Positions 1 to 4,904 are shown, numbered from the stretch's first letter. The stretch: 5,587 bases of DNA from an uncultured Oceanobacillus sp. (GCA_938004015.1 CALKWU010000065.1:1-5587); one strand, 5' to 3'. Numbers and translations are program-made. The notes: a model not told the origin generated them from the sequence alone.

Positions 1-97
1 CTAGTCTGAATGTCAGATAAATTCCTGTTCCGACAATCAGAACCAAAAGCGGTGTCCCCCATACAAAAGCGCTTACTTCATTCAAAAAGTCTAGCAA
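1..97 (-). CDS. Sodium:alanine/amino-acid symporter, AgcS (AlsT) family, N-terminal fragment
   Basis: The complement reads from a TTG start at 97-95 with no stop to the window edge, giving 32 codons: LDFLNEVSAFVWGTPLLVLI followed by VGTGIYLTFRL. The amphipathic lead-in followed by VWG-P-L-L-vGTGIYLT-R is the characteristic start of AgcS-family (AlsT, GlnT, DagA-like) sodium-coupled alanine/glycine/glutamine symporters, which are inner-membrane carriers of about 450-490 residues. The first membrane segment covers roughly residues 14-30. The start is supported by a strong ribosome binding site, AGGAGG, read on the complement at 107-102, with only 4 nt before the TTG. A second in-frame TTG lies four codons downstream and is less well placed. 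The gene is read divergently from the YtxH-like gene. Family is fairly certain from the motif; the transported amino acid cannot be told from this fragment. Confidence 0.85.
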   Translation of the reverse strand, partial: MLDFLNEVSAFVWGTPLLVLIVGTGIYLTFRL

Positions 98-100
98 TGT

Positions 101-107
101 TCCTCCT
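101..107 (-). promoter_or_regulatory. Ribosome binding site that fixes the TTG start of the AgcS-family gene
   Basis: On the complement the sequence is AAGAGGAGGAACA followed by TTG. AGGAGG is a full anti-16S match and is the reason for choosing the non-ATG start at 97-95. The spacing of 4 nt is slightly short. Confidence 0.7.
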
Positions 108-108
108 C

Positions 109-261
109 TTAACTTTTTACTAAATATTTATACTTACTAATATTCCGAATTTTTCTAGAGAAGTCAAGGCTTTTTTCAAGTTTATAGCAAAAATTAAAAG
201 AGATGGTAGTTCGTAAAATAATAATCGCTAAAGTTACTCCAAAAGCAACAATTTTCCACAT
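109..261 (-). CDS. Doubtful small ORF, possible single-pass membrane peptide
   Basis: An ATG at 261-259 on the complement opens a 50-codon frame (MWKIVAFGVTLAIIIL, then a basic tail) ending with TAA at 109. AGGAAG lies 8 nt upstream of the ATG. The first 20 residues could form a membrane segment. The frame stays open further upstream to a TTG at 366 (85 codons), which would add a second hydrophobic stretch but has no ribosome binding site and overlaps the start of the YtxH-like gene. Against it being real: the predicted promoter of the AgcS-family gene lies inside it, the DNA is AT-rich so hydrophobic/lysine-rich frames are expected by chance, and I recognise no family. Confidence 0.2.
   Translation of the reverse strand: MWKIVAFGVTLAIIILRTTISFNFCYKLEKSLDFSRKIRNISKYKYLVKS
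139..167 (-). promoter_or_regulatory. Predicted SigA-type promoter for the AgcS-family gene
   Basis: On the complement, TTGACT (167-162, 5/6 to the -35 consensus) and AATATT (144-139, 4/6 to the -10 consensus) are separated by 17 bp. The inferred start near 132 would leave a leader of about 35 nt before the TTG start. No operator is obvious. Confidence 0.5.
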
Positions 262-266
262 CTTTT

Positions 267-296
267 TTGCTTCCTGTAAATCAGTTCGCTTATAAT
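267..296 (+). promoter_or_regulatory. Possible SigA-type promoter for the YtxH-like gene
   Basis: A perfect TATAAT lies at 291-296 with TTGCTT at 267-272, an 18-bp spacer. A second, weaker -10-like TATACT lies at 326-331 without a good -35 box. Some YtxH-type genes are general-stress (SigB) controlled in Bacillus, but I could not see a clear SigB pair (GTTTAA / GGGTAT) here. Confidence 0.4.
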
Positions 297-357
297 GAAA
301 GAAGGGAAAAGAACATGATATGATATATACTAGAGTAATCGTAAAGGAGAGAAAAAT

Positions 358-636
358 ATGGGACAAAGGAAATTGATTGTGGGCGTTGTAGCCGGTGCTT
401 TATTAGGAGCGCTTGCGATGCAGTTGGATAAAGACGCTCGGAACTATACAAAAAACAGCTTGAGAAAAGTAAAAAACTGTTCGAGTGAATTGTTGCAAAA
501 CCCGGCGGAGTCGGTGCAAAAACTACGGGTGAACGTCGATAAGTTGAACAGAAATATCACTGTCGGTGCGGAAAATACATTGAATGCATTAGAGCAAGTC
601 GAAACGACACTCGATCGTTTATTGAATAAAAATTAA
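358..636 (+). CDS. YtxH-domain-like small membrane-anchored protein
   Basis: This is a 92-aa protein. Residues 5-22 (LIVGVVAGALLGALAMQL) form a glycine/alanine-rich membrane anchor. The rest is hydrophilic and probably helical, with leucine-rich spacing suited to a coiled coil (roughly residues 50-90, ending in LEQVETTLDRLL). A short anchor after a basic N-terminus with a charged helical tail is the architecture of YtxH-like proteins, many of which are stress-induced in Bacillales; their molecular role is not known. The ATG is preceded by AAAGGAGAG with 6-8 nt spacing, so the start is secure. The downstream hairpin at 664-687 suggests it is transcribed on its own. Family assignment rests on architecture rather than a diagnostic motif, so 'hypothetical membrane-anchored protein' is the cautious alternative. 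Confidence 0.8.
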   Translation: MGQRKLIVGVVAGALLGALAMQLDKDARNYTKNSLRKVKNCSSELLQNPAESVQKLRVNVDKLNRNITVGAENTLNALEQVETTLDRLLNKN

Positions 637-662
637 GCTATGTCCTGATAGTAATTGATGAA

Positions 663-695
663 GCCCCATCCGTATGTTGCGATGGGGTCATTTTG
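663..695 (+). terminator. Rho-independent terminator after the YtxH-like gene
   Basis: CCCCATC (664-670) pairs with GATGGGG (681-687), with a possible extra G-U pair at 663/688, around a 10-nt loop. A short T-run (TTTT, 691-694) follows. The T-run is modest, so termination may be partial and some readthrough into the BrkB-family gene is possible. Confidence 0.6.
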
Positions 696-713
696 TCAGC
701 TGGCTCGGGGGAA

Positions 714-1532
714 ATGAAGTTGAAGAAACTTTTCCAGTTCGTAAATGAATTTTATCAAAAGATGGAAAAAGTGGACGTCTTTGGATTAGCCGCACAACTT
801 GCATATTTTTTCCTTCTGTCCCTTTTTCCATTCCTTTTATTTTTGTTCAACTTGATCGGCTATTTTCCATTAGATGAAGAGATCATCTTACTGACGATTG
901 CCGACTATGCACCGCCGCAAGTGTACCATTTGATTGAAACGAACATCGATTCGCTCACCGGCATGCAAAACGGTGGGCTGCTTTCCATTGGAATCATCGG
1001 GACACTTTGGTCGGCTTCCAATGGAGTGAATGCCATCCGCAAAGCGTTGAATCGGGCTTACGGGATCCACCCGAAGCGGATCTTCATCGTCTATCGGCTG
1101 CTCTCCATCCTGCTCACGGTCGGAATGTTTTTTGTCATCATCGTCGCTTTATTGCTTCCGGTTTTCGGCAGGATGATCGGTGAGTACATATTTTCCTGGG
1201 TCGGCTTTTCCGATGAATTTGTGCAAATATGGGAAACTTTCCGTTGGGTGACATCATCGATCATTTTCTTCATTGTGCTTTTGGCGATTTATAAACTTGC
1301 GCCACACCGCCGGGTTTATTTCAAACATGTCGTTTGGGGTGCGATCTTCTCGACAGTCGGTTTCCAAATGGTGTCTTTGGCATTTTCTTTTTATGTAAGC
1401 ACGTTGGGAAACTATTCTGCAACTTACGGCAGTCTCGGTACAGTCATCGTGCTGATGATTTGGTTTTACTTGTTTGGAATGATCGTCCTCATCGGTGGTG
1501 TCTTGAATGCATATCTCGACGAAAAATATTGA
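714..1532 (+). CDS. YihY/virulence factor BrkB family membrane protein (YfkH-like)
   Basis: This is a 272-aa integral membrane protein with about six hydrophobic segments (near residues 28-50, 88-105, 128-152, 178-195, 206-230 and 242-265), matching family length and topology. Family hallmarks are visible: AAQLAYFFLLSLFPF near residues 26-40, LWSASNGVNAIRKALNRAYG near 98-117, and a C-terminal YGSLGTVIVLMIWFYL near 238-253 followed by GGVLNAYLDE. In E. coli the YihY family was once misnamed ribonuclease BN; the molecular function is unresolved, possibly transport. Start choice is uncertain. ATG 714 is given because it is the only ATG near the start, but GGGGG at 707-711 lies only 2 nt before it and 8 nt before an in-frame TTG at 720, which would give 270 aa. 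A TTG at 693 lies in the preceding terminator T-run and is unlikely. Confidence 0.92.
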   Translation: MKLKKLFQFVNEFYQKMEKVDVFGLAAQLAYFFLLSLFPFLLFLFNLIGYFPLDEEIILLTIADYAPPQVYHLIETNIDSLTGMQNGGLLSIGIIGTLWSASNGVNAIRKALNRAYGIHPKRIFIVYRLLSILLTVGMFFVIIVALLLPVFGRMIGEYIFSWVGFSDEFVQIWETFRWVTSSIIFFIVLLAIYKLAPHRRVYFKHVVWGAIFSTVGFQMVSLAFSFYVSTLGNYSATYGSLGTVIVLMIWFYLFGMIVLIGGVLNAYLDEKY

Positions 1533-1554
1533 ATGAAATAGGCGTTGGCGGCTT

Positions 1555-1592
1555 GGGTCAAACAGGGACAGTCCCTGTTTGACCCGTTTTTT
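1555..1592 (+). terminator. Rho-independent terminator formed by repeat copy 1
   Basis: The perfect 15-bp stem (in practice closing around a small loop at the AGT centre) is followed directly by G and TTTTTT (1587-1592). It starts 22 bp after the BrkB-family stop codon, so it should end that transcript and separate it from yfkD. Confidence 0.75.
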
Positions 1593-1608
1593 GTGTATAT
1601 ATTTTCTG
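1555..1608 (+). repeat. Palindromic interspersed element, copy 1 (perfect)
   Basis: GGGTCAAACAGGGAC (1555-1569), a single A, then the exact reverse complement GTCCCTGTTTGACCC (1571-1585). It is followed by a T-run and TGTATATATTTTC (1594-1606). A homologous copy lies at 3956-4006: the right arms differ by 1 of 15 bases, the 11-base core GGGACAGTCCC is identical, and the TGTATAT..TTTTC tail is shared apart from one AT dinucleotide. Homology beyond the hairpin shows a dispersed sequence family, not two independent terminators. GGGACAGTCCC-centred palindromes of this kind resemble REP-like elements associated with REP-associated transposases (RAYTs); that link is inference, as no transposase is in the window. 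Confidence 0.75.
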
Positions 1609-1648
1609 GAAGCGAAAACAATAAAAGCAAAAGAAAGGATGGTGATCG

Positions 1649-2440
1649 GTGACAATGAAACAGATTGTAAGTACGGCGGTTATGTGCTTTGCATTATTTC
1701 TTTTACCATTTGTCGCAGCTGCTGAAGAAGAAAAAGATGGTGATTCGTTTGAAATCCCGAATCATGTATTGGATATTTCCAAAGAAAATACAGCACCGAA
1801 TGATGCATCCGATAAAGAATTGGTTGAACCGAGCAAAGAGACGAAAGAAATATTGGAAAGCTCTGCCGTCACGATCGAGAATGATGAATTGATCAAACTT
1901 TTGAATGAAACGACAATCAAGCCATCACCAATTGCATTTGGCTATCGTGCAGAAATTTATCTTGGGCGCTGGCCACTCCATTATGAATCCCAACAAACGA
2001 CAGTGAATTGGGAATACCAACCGATCAATAAAAATGAATTGGCAAACGTGACTGACGTGCAACAGGAGATGAGCTATATCCAGCAAGAGGCGAGAGAAAT
2101 AAACGGGATGCTGACGAGCCGGATAACCAATTCCGATACGGTGAGAATGATGATGTTGAAGAAGACGGAAGAAAAAACGAAACTTCCACTTTCTTATCAG
2201 GTCGTTATCGGGAAAAATACACAGCTTACGAATGTTTATCCCGTTCCGCCGGAAAAAACCGGCGTATTGGAGGCGTTTGCCCCCGCCGTGAATGAAAAAG
2301 GGGAAGTGACATTCGGTGAAGTGTATATTGAATTGAAAGGTACGAAAAAACAAGTGCGGATAAAAAATGTGACGAAACAGGAGGTCGGTGCTTGGATTCC
2401 GGTGCAAAACCATGTGGCATATTCGTTTCAACTGCACTGA
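1649..2440 (+). CDS. yfkD: YfkD-family exported protein of unknown function
   Basis: This is a 263-aa protein from the GTG at 1649. An in-frame ATG two codons later (1655) would give 261 aa; AAAGGA (1635-1639) suits the GTG and GGTGAT (1641-1646) suits the ATG, so both starts are plausible. Residues 4-25 form a signal peptide: a Lys, a hydrophobic core CFALFLLPFV, and AAA before an acidic mature start (EEEKD), with likely cleavage near residue 25. No lipobox is seen (the one early Cys is within the hydrophobic core). The acidic linker (30-90) leads into conserved-looking blocks typical of YfkD: FGYRAEIYLGRWPLHYES (97-114), VNWEYQ (119-124), a run of Met near 167-169, APAVNEKGEVTFGEVY (211-226) and GAWIPVQNH (247-255). 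YfkD has no known activity; export to the wall/membrane interface is inferred from the signal peptide. In Bacillus subtilis yfkD and yfkH are in the same chromosomal neighbourhood, consistent with the upstream BrkB-like gene. Confidence 0.87.
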   Translation: MTMKQIVSTAVMCFALFLLPFVAAAEEEKDGDSFEIPNHVLDISKENTAPNDASDKELVEPSKETKEILESSAVTIENDELIKLLNETTIKPSPIAFGYRAEIYLGRWPLHYESQQTTVNWEYQPINKNELANVTDVQQEMSYIQQEAREINGMLTSRITNSDTVRMMMLKKTEEKTKLPLSYQVVIGKNTQLTNVYPVPPEKTGVLEAFAPAVNEKGEVTFGEVYIELKGTKKQVRIKNVTKQEVGAWIPVQNHVAYSFQLH

Positions 2441-2561
2441 TACGGGGAAAATTTGACTTATCTTAAAACTCTTGCATGTTGTCGCGTCTATGGACACGAT
2501 TTCCATCATCTTGGAATTAATATTCCCCCTCTAACAGTTTCCACATCTTTGCAGATAGATG

Positions 2562-2590
2562 TTGCAATTATCTCTTTAATGCTTTATTAT
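2562..2590 (+). promoter_or_regulatory. Predicted SigA-type promoter for the YuiF-type gene
   Basis: TTGCAA (2562-2567, 4/6) and TATTAT (2585-2590, 5/6) are separated by 17 bp. The inferred start near 2597 would leave a leader of about 44 nt. The -10 box sits inside the left half and loop of the palindrome at 2574-2605, which would let a repressor block this promoter. Confidence 0.5.
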
Positions 2591-2605
2591 GATAAAGTAT
2601 TAAAG
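2574..2605. promoter_or_regulatory. 14-bp AT-rich palindrome, candidate operator or mRNA hairpin
   Basis: CTTTAATGCTTTAT (2574-2587) and ATAAAGTATTAAAG (2592-2605) are complementary at 13 of 14 positions, with one G-T pair at the remaining one, around TATG. It overlaps the predicted -10 box and start site and lies 35 bp before the start codon. It does not match the Fur, CodY, TnrA or T-box patterns I know. It could act as DNA (dimeric repressor site) or RNA (hairpin). Confidence 0.55.
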
Positions 2606-2623
2606 TGTTCGAGTGGAGTTTTT

Positions 2624-2634
2624 AAGGGGGAATA
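2624..2634 (+). promoter_or_regulatory. Ribosome binding site of the YuiF-type gene, sequesterable
   Basis: AAGGGGGA lies upstream of ATG 2641. It is noted because AGGGGGAATA (2625-2634) is exactly complementary to TATTCCCCCT at 2521-2530, so an upstream-initiated transcript could hide this site. Confidence 0.6.
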
Positions 2635-2640
2635 CATCCA

Positions 2641-3954
2641 ATGGAATGGGTAGTAGTCATATCCGTACTTGTTTTAATGCTTTTAAGCTTATTGAAAATG
2701 AATGTTATTTTAGCGATTATTGCGGCTGCAATCGTTGCCGGAATTATGTCCGGACTTTCTTTTGTCGAATCGGTCGAATTACTCGTAAGTGGAATGGGTG
2801 GTCAGGCGAATACCGCATTAAGTTATATTTTGCTCGGTGCTTTTGCGATTGCCATCAGCTATACCGGAATCACCGGGTTTTTAGTGAGGTTTTTAATCGA
2901 TAAATTGTCTGGGAAACGGACGACAATTGTTCTTGTCATCGCCGGTGTCGCATGTTTATCGCAAAATGTCGTCCCTGTACATATTGCGTTTATTCCGGTT
3001 TTAATCCCACCACTCCTTAAATTATTCGATAAGTTGCGGCTCGACCGACGTGCTGTCGCGTGTGCTTTGACCTTTGGCTTGAAGGCCCCTTATGTGATGC
3101 TCCCGGTCGGATTCGGCTTGATTTTCCACGGCATCATTGTCGAAGGTTTAGCGGAGAATGGAATTGAACTGTCTGTTTGGGATACGGCGCTTTCCCTGTC
3201 CATTCCAGGAATCGGCATGATCATCGGTCTTTTCGTCGCCATCTTCATTACATACAGGAAGGAAAGAGATGCCACTGAAGGTTCCGGTGGGACGGCTGCT
3301 CTTTCCATGACGGAAGAAGTCGATCAAAATTTGGCATTCAATAAAAACCACGCGTTTACATTGGTTGCCATTGCTGCCGCTTTAATAGTCCAAGTCGCAA
3401 CGGACAATTTGATTCTCGGAGCGATGACCGGTCTGCTCCTCATGTTTGTCTTTTTTGTCATTCCGTATCGTAAGCTCGATAAAGTGATGTCTGAAGGAAT
3501 CGGGTTGATGGGCTCCATCGCTTTCATCATGCTCGTTGCATCCGGATATGGAACTGTCCTGCAAGAGACAGGGGCGGTTGATGCACTAGTGGAAGCATCT
3601 GCAAGCATTTTGGGAAGCAACAAGCCTTTGATTGCCTTCATTTTGTTGCTCGTCGGATTAATCGTTACAATTGGTATAGGATCTTCTTTTGGAACGGTGC
3701 CTATCATTATCTCCCTGTACGTGCCTATTTGTGTTGCAGCTGGCTTTTCTCCACTAGCGATTGCCAGTTTGATTGGAACAGCTGGAGCGTTGGGTGATGC
3801 TGGTTCACCGGCATCCGACAGTACACTTGGCCCGACATCGGGATTGAACGCCGACGGGAACCATAATCATATTTGGGACACGGTCGTACCAACATTCATC
3901 CATTTCAACATACCACTTTTCATCTTCGGTTGGATTGCAGCACTTGTTTTATGA
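2641..3954 (+). CDS. yuiF: YuiF-type transporter, Na+/H+ antiporter (NhaC) superfamily, putative histidine/amino-acid permease
   Basis: This is a 437-aa polytopic membrane protein of about 10-12 hydrophobic segments, split into two homologous-looking halves by a hydrophilic loop near residues 204-238 (YRKERDATEGSG through LAFNKN). The most diagnostic segment is at 382-412: GALGDAGSPASDSTLGP, then SGLNADG, then HNHIWDT, continuing into VPTFIHFNIPL, as in YuiF-type members of the NhaC/ion-transporter superfamily. Another conserved block is QNVVPVHIAFIPVLIPPLL (108-126). The family is usually labelled 'Na+/H+ antiporter family' and by some annotation schemes 'histidine permease YuiF'; which substrate applies cannot be read from sequence. 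The ATG is preceded by AAGGGGGA with 9-10 nt spacing. It lies 200 bp after yfkD and has its own predicted promoter and structured leader, so it is probably regulated separately from its neighbours. Confidence 0.88.
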   Translation: MEWVVVISVLVLMLLSLLKMNVILAIIAAAIVAGIMSGLSFVESVELLVSGMGGQANTALSYILLGAFAIAISYTGITGFLVRFLIDKLSGKRTTIVLVIAGVACLSQNVVPVHIAFIPVLIPPLLKLFDKLRLDRRAVACALTFGLKAPYVMLPVGFGLIFHGIIVEGLAENGIELSVWDTALSLSIPGIGMIIGLFVAIFITYRKERDATEGSGGTAALSMTEEVDQNLAFNKNHAFTLVAIAAALIVQVATDNLILGAMTGLLLMFVFFVIPYRKLDKVMSEGIGLMGSIAFIMLVASGYGTVLQETGAVDALVEASASILGSNKPLIAFILLLVGLIVTIGIGSSFGTVPIIISLYVPICVAAGFSPLAIASLIGTAGALGDAGSPASDSTLGPTSGLNADGNHNHIWDTVVPTFIHFNIPLFIFGWIAALVL

Positions 3955-3955
3955 T

Positions 3956-4006
3956 GGGACAGAAAGGGACAGTCCCCGTTTGACCCAGTTTGCTGTATAT
4001 TTTCAG
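3956..4006 (+). repeat. Palindromic interspersed element, copy 2 (degenerate left arm)
   Basis: GGGACAGAAAGGGAC (3956-3970), A, GTCCCCGTTTGACCC (3972-3986), then TGTATATTTTC (3994-4004). Compared with copy 1 at 1555-1608, the left arm differs at 3 of 15 positions and the right arm at 1. This leaves a perfect 5-bp inner stem, two non-pairing positions, and a partly paired outer stem. The T-run of copy 1 is reduced to TTTG, so it is a poorer terminator. It begins 1 bp after the TGA of the yuiF-type gene and occupies most of the 90-bp gap before pdaA. Confidence 0.7.
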
Positions 4007-4023
4007 TTTCCCCGGTTAAGCTA
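3994..4023 (+). promoter_or_regulatory. Weak SigG-like promoter candidate for pdaA
   Basis: TGTATA (3994-3999) fits the SigF/SigG -35 pattern GHATR. Seventeen bp later TAAGCTA (4017-4023) partly fits the -10 pattern CATNHTA (C and T mismatched). The inferred start would fall at the edge of the ribosome binding site, which is unfavourably close. The -35 lies in the conserved tail of the repeat element. Confidence 0.2.
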
Positions 4024-4044
4024 TGGAAAAAAGGATGTGGCGGG

Positions 4045-4830
4045 ATGAGGCGATTCATCATCGTCGTTGTGATTGTTTCCGCATCGATCGGTTTTTATAC
4101 GGATGCAGCGGCACGAGGTTTTGGCTGGGGGTATAAGAAAAGTACAAACGGTGAAATACCGGATATCGGCGTTTATGACGACATGTTGCAGTCGTATGGG
4201 GCTTATTATGTGGATCGGTCAGGTGAAAAAAATATATATTTGACTTTTGATAACGGTTATGAAGAAGGATATACCCCGATGATTTTGGACGTGTTGAAAA
4301 AGGAAAATGTGCCGGCAACGTTTTTTGTCACTGGCCACTATGTCGAGAGTGCCCCGGATTTGGTGAAACGGATGGTCGATGAAGGACATATTATCGGAAA
4401 TCACTCGTATCATCATCCTGACTTTTCCATTTTGACGAAGGAAGCAATGAAAGAGGAATTGGAAGATCTTGCCGACAAAGTGAGCGCAGTTTCCGATCAA
4501 AAAGATCTCAAATATTTGCGTCCGCCAAGGGGCATTTTCAATGAACGAACGCTGGCATGGGCCGAAGAACTCGGATACATCCATGTGTTTTGGTCATTGG
4601 CATTCCGGGATTGGGAAACTGGCAACCAAAAAGGATGGCGCTACGCCTACGATGAAGTGATGGAACAAATCCATCCTGGAGCGATCATTTTACTCCATAC
4701 CGTATCCCGGGATAATGCGGAAGCACTGGAAGCGATCATTAAACAATTGAAAGATGATGGTTATCGTTTCAAAAGTTTGGATGATTTGGTGATGCGGGAT
4801 CAGTTGCCGGCAGTCATTTACGGATATTAA
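4045..4830 (+). CDS. pdaA: Polysaccharide deacetylase PdaA (peptidoglycan N-acetylmuramic acid deacetylase)
   Basis: This is a 261-aa carbohydrate esterase family 4 protein. In Bacillus subtilis PdaA de-N-acetylates muramic acid (after CwlD removes the side chain) to give muramic-δ-lactam in the spore cortex, which germination lytic enzymes need. Visible features: signal sequence at about 1-23 (MRRF, hydrophobic core, DAAA), then GFGWGYKKS; NodB motif 1 as TFDNG (67-71, putative catalytic base Asp69, Asn70 where most CE4 enzymes have a second Asp); motif 2 NHSYHH (119-124, His120 and His124); motif 3 RPPRG (159-163); the RDW motif (188-190); and motif 5 LLHTVSRDNAEAL (216-228, His218). TFDNGYE, the GHIIGNHS block and HPGAI-LLHTVSRDNAEAL are near-identical to PdaA as I recall it. 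Length equals the usual 260-265 aa. AAGGA (4031-4035) lies 9 nt before the ATG. Expression under SigG is expected from the family. Confidence 0.95.
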   Translation: MRRFIIVVVIVSASIGFYTDAAARGFGWGYKKSTNGEIPDIGVYDDMLQSYGAYYVDRSGEKNIYLTFDNGYEEGYTPMILDVLKKENVPATFFVTGHYVESAPDLVKRMVDEGHIIGNHSYHHPDFSILTKEAMKEELEDLADKVSAVSDQKDLKYLRPPRGIFNERTLAWAEELGYIHVFWSLAFRDWETGNQKGWRYAYDEVMEQIHPGAIILLHTVSRDNAEALEAIIKQLKDDGYRFKSLDDLVMRDQLPAVIYGY

Positions 4831-4836
4831 TAAGCT

Positions 4837-4871
4837 GAAGTCCAGGTGAAAATGAAAACCCTGGACTTTTT
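4837..4871 (+). terminator. Rho-independent terminator after pdaA
   Basis: AAGTCCAGG (4838-4846) pairs perfectly with CCTGGACTT (4860-4868), extendable by a G-T pair at 4837/4869, around a 13-nt A-rich loop. The right arm runs into TTTTT (4867-4871). It lies 7 bp after the pdaA stop. Confidence 0.85.
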
Positions 4872-4904
4872 CATTTAAAAAATACCCCAAAATTTCTGAC
4901 TTTT

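Larger units (their letters stand above)
2441..2640 (+). promoter_or_regulatory. Structured leader upstream of the YuiF-type transporter gene
   Basis: This 200-bp gap has no gene but many inverted repeats: TCGCGTC/GACACGA (6 of 7 paired, near 2483-2500), ATGGA/TCCAT (2490-2506), GGAAT-TAAT-ATTCC (2513-2526), ACATCT/AGATGT (2543-2562) and the long palindrome at 2574-2605. TATTCCCCCT (2521-2530) is a perfect complement of the ribosome binding region AGGGGGAATA (2625-2634), and CTTAAAACTC (2462-2471) can pair with GAGTTTTTAAG (2616-2626) with one bulged T. No T-box motif (AGGGTGGNACC) and no riboswitch consensus that I know is visible. Whether these form in RNA depends on where transcription starts. 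A weak upstream promoter candidate is TTGACT (2453-2458) with CATGTT (2475-2480). Confidence 0.45.

Noticed and set aside
714..1532. Ribonuclease BN function for the BrkB-family protein
   Set aside because: This is a historical misassignment; tRNA-processing RNase BN is a metallo-β-lactamase-fold enzyme, whereas this is a membrane protein with no nuclease motif.
1579..1603. TTGACC with TATATT as a promoter for yfkD within the repeat
   Set aside because: The spacer is only 13 bp, too short for a SigA promoter, and the -35 lies in the terminator stem.
1254..1655. 133-codon minus-strand frame across the end of the BrkB-family gene
   Set aside because: It reads through the perfect palindrome at 1555-1585 and lies opposite a clear membrane-protein gene; the composition looks like a reverse-frame shadow.
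1925..2509. 194-codon minus-strand frame opposite yfkD and its downstream region
   Set aside because: It is antisense to a well-supported gene, rich in His/Phe/Cys/Arg from reverse-complemented codons, shows no family motif and has no convincing ribosome binding site.
2511..2530. GGAAT/ATTCC hairpin as the terminator of yfkD
   Set aside because: Only five base pairs, followed by CCCTCTAAC and not a T-run; no convincing terminator follows yfkD.
2441..2640. T-box leader for the putative histidine transporter
   Set aside because: The conserved antiterminator sequence AGGGTGGNACCGCG is absent and there is no terminator hairpin with a T-run before the start codon.
2453..2903. Plus-strand frames of 66 and 96 codons around the yuiF start
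   Set aside because: They overlap the transporter's N-terminus in other frames, lack ribosome binding sites, and have no recognisable sequence.
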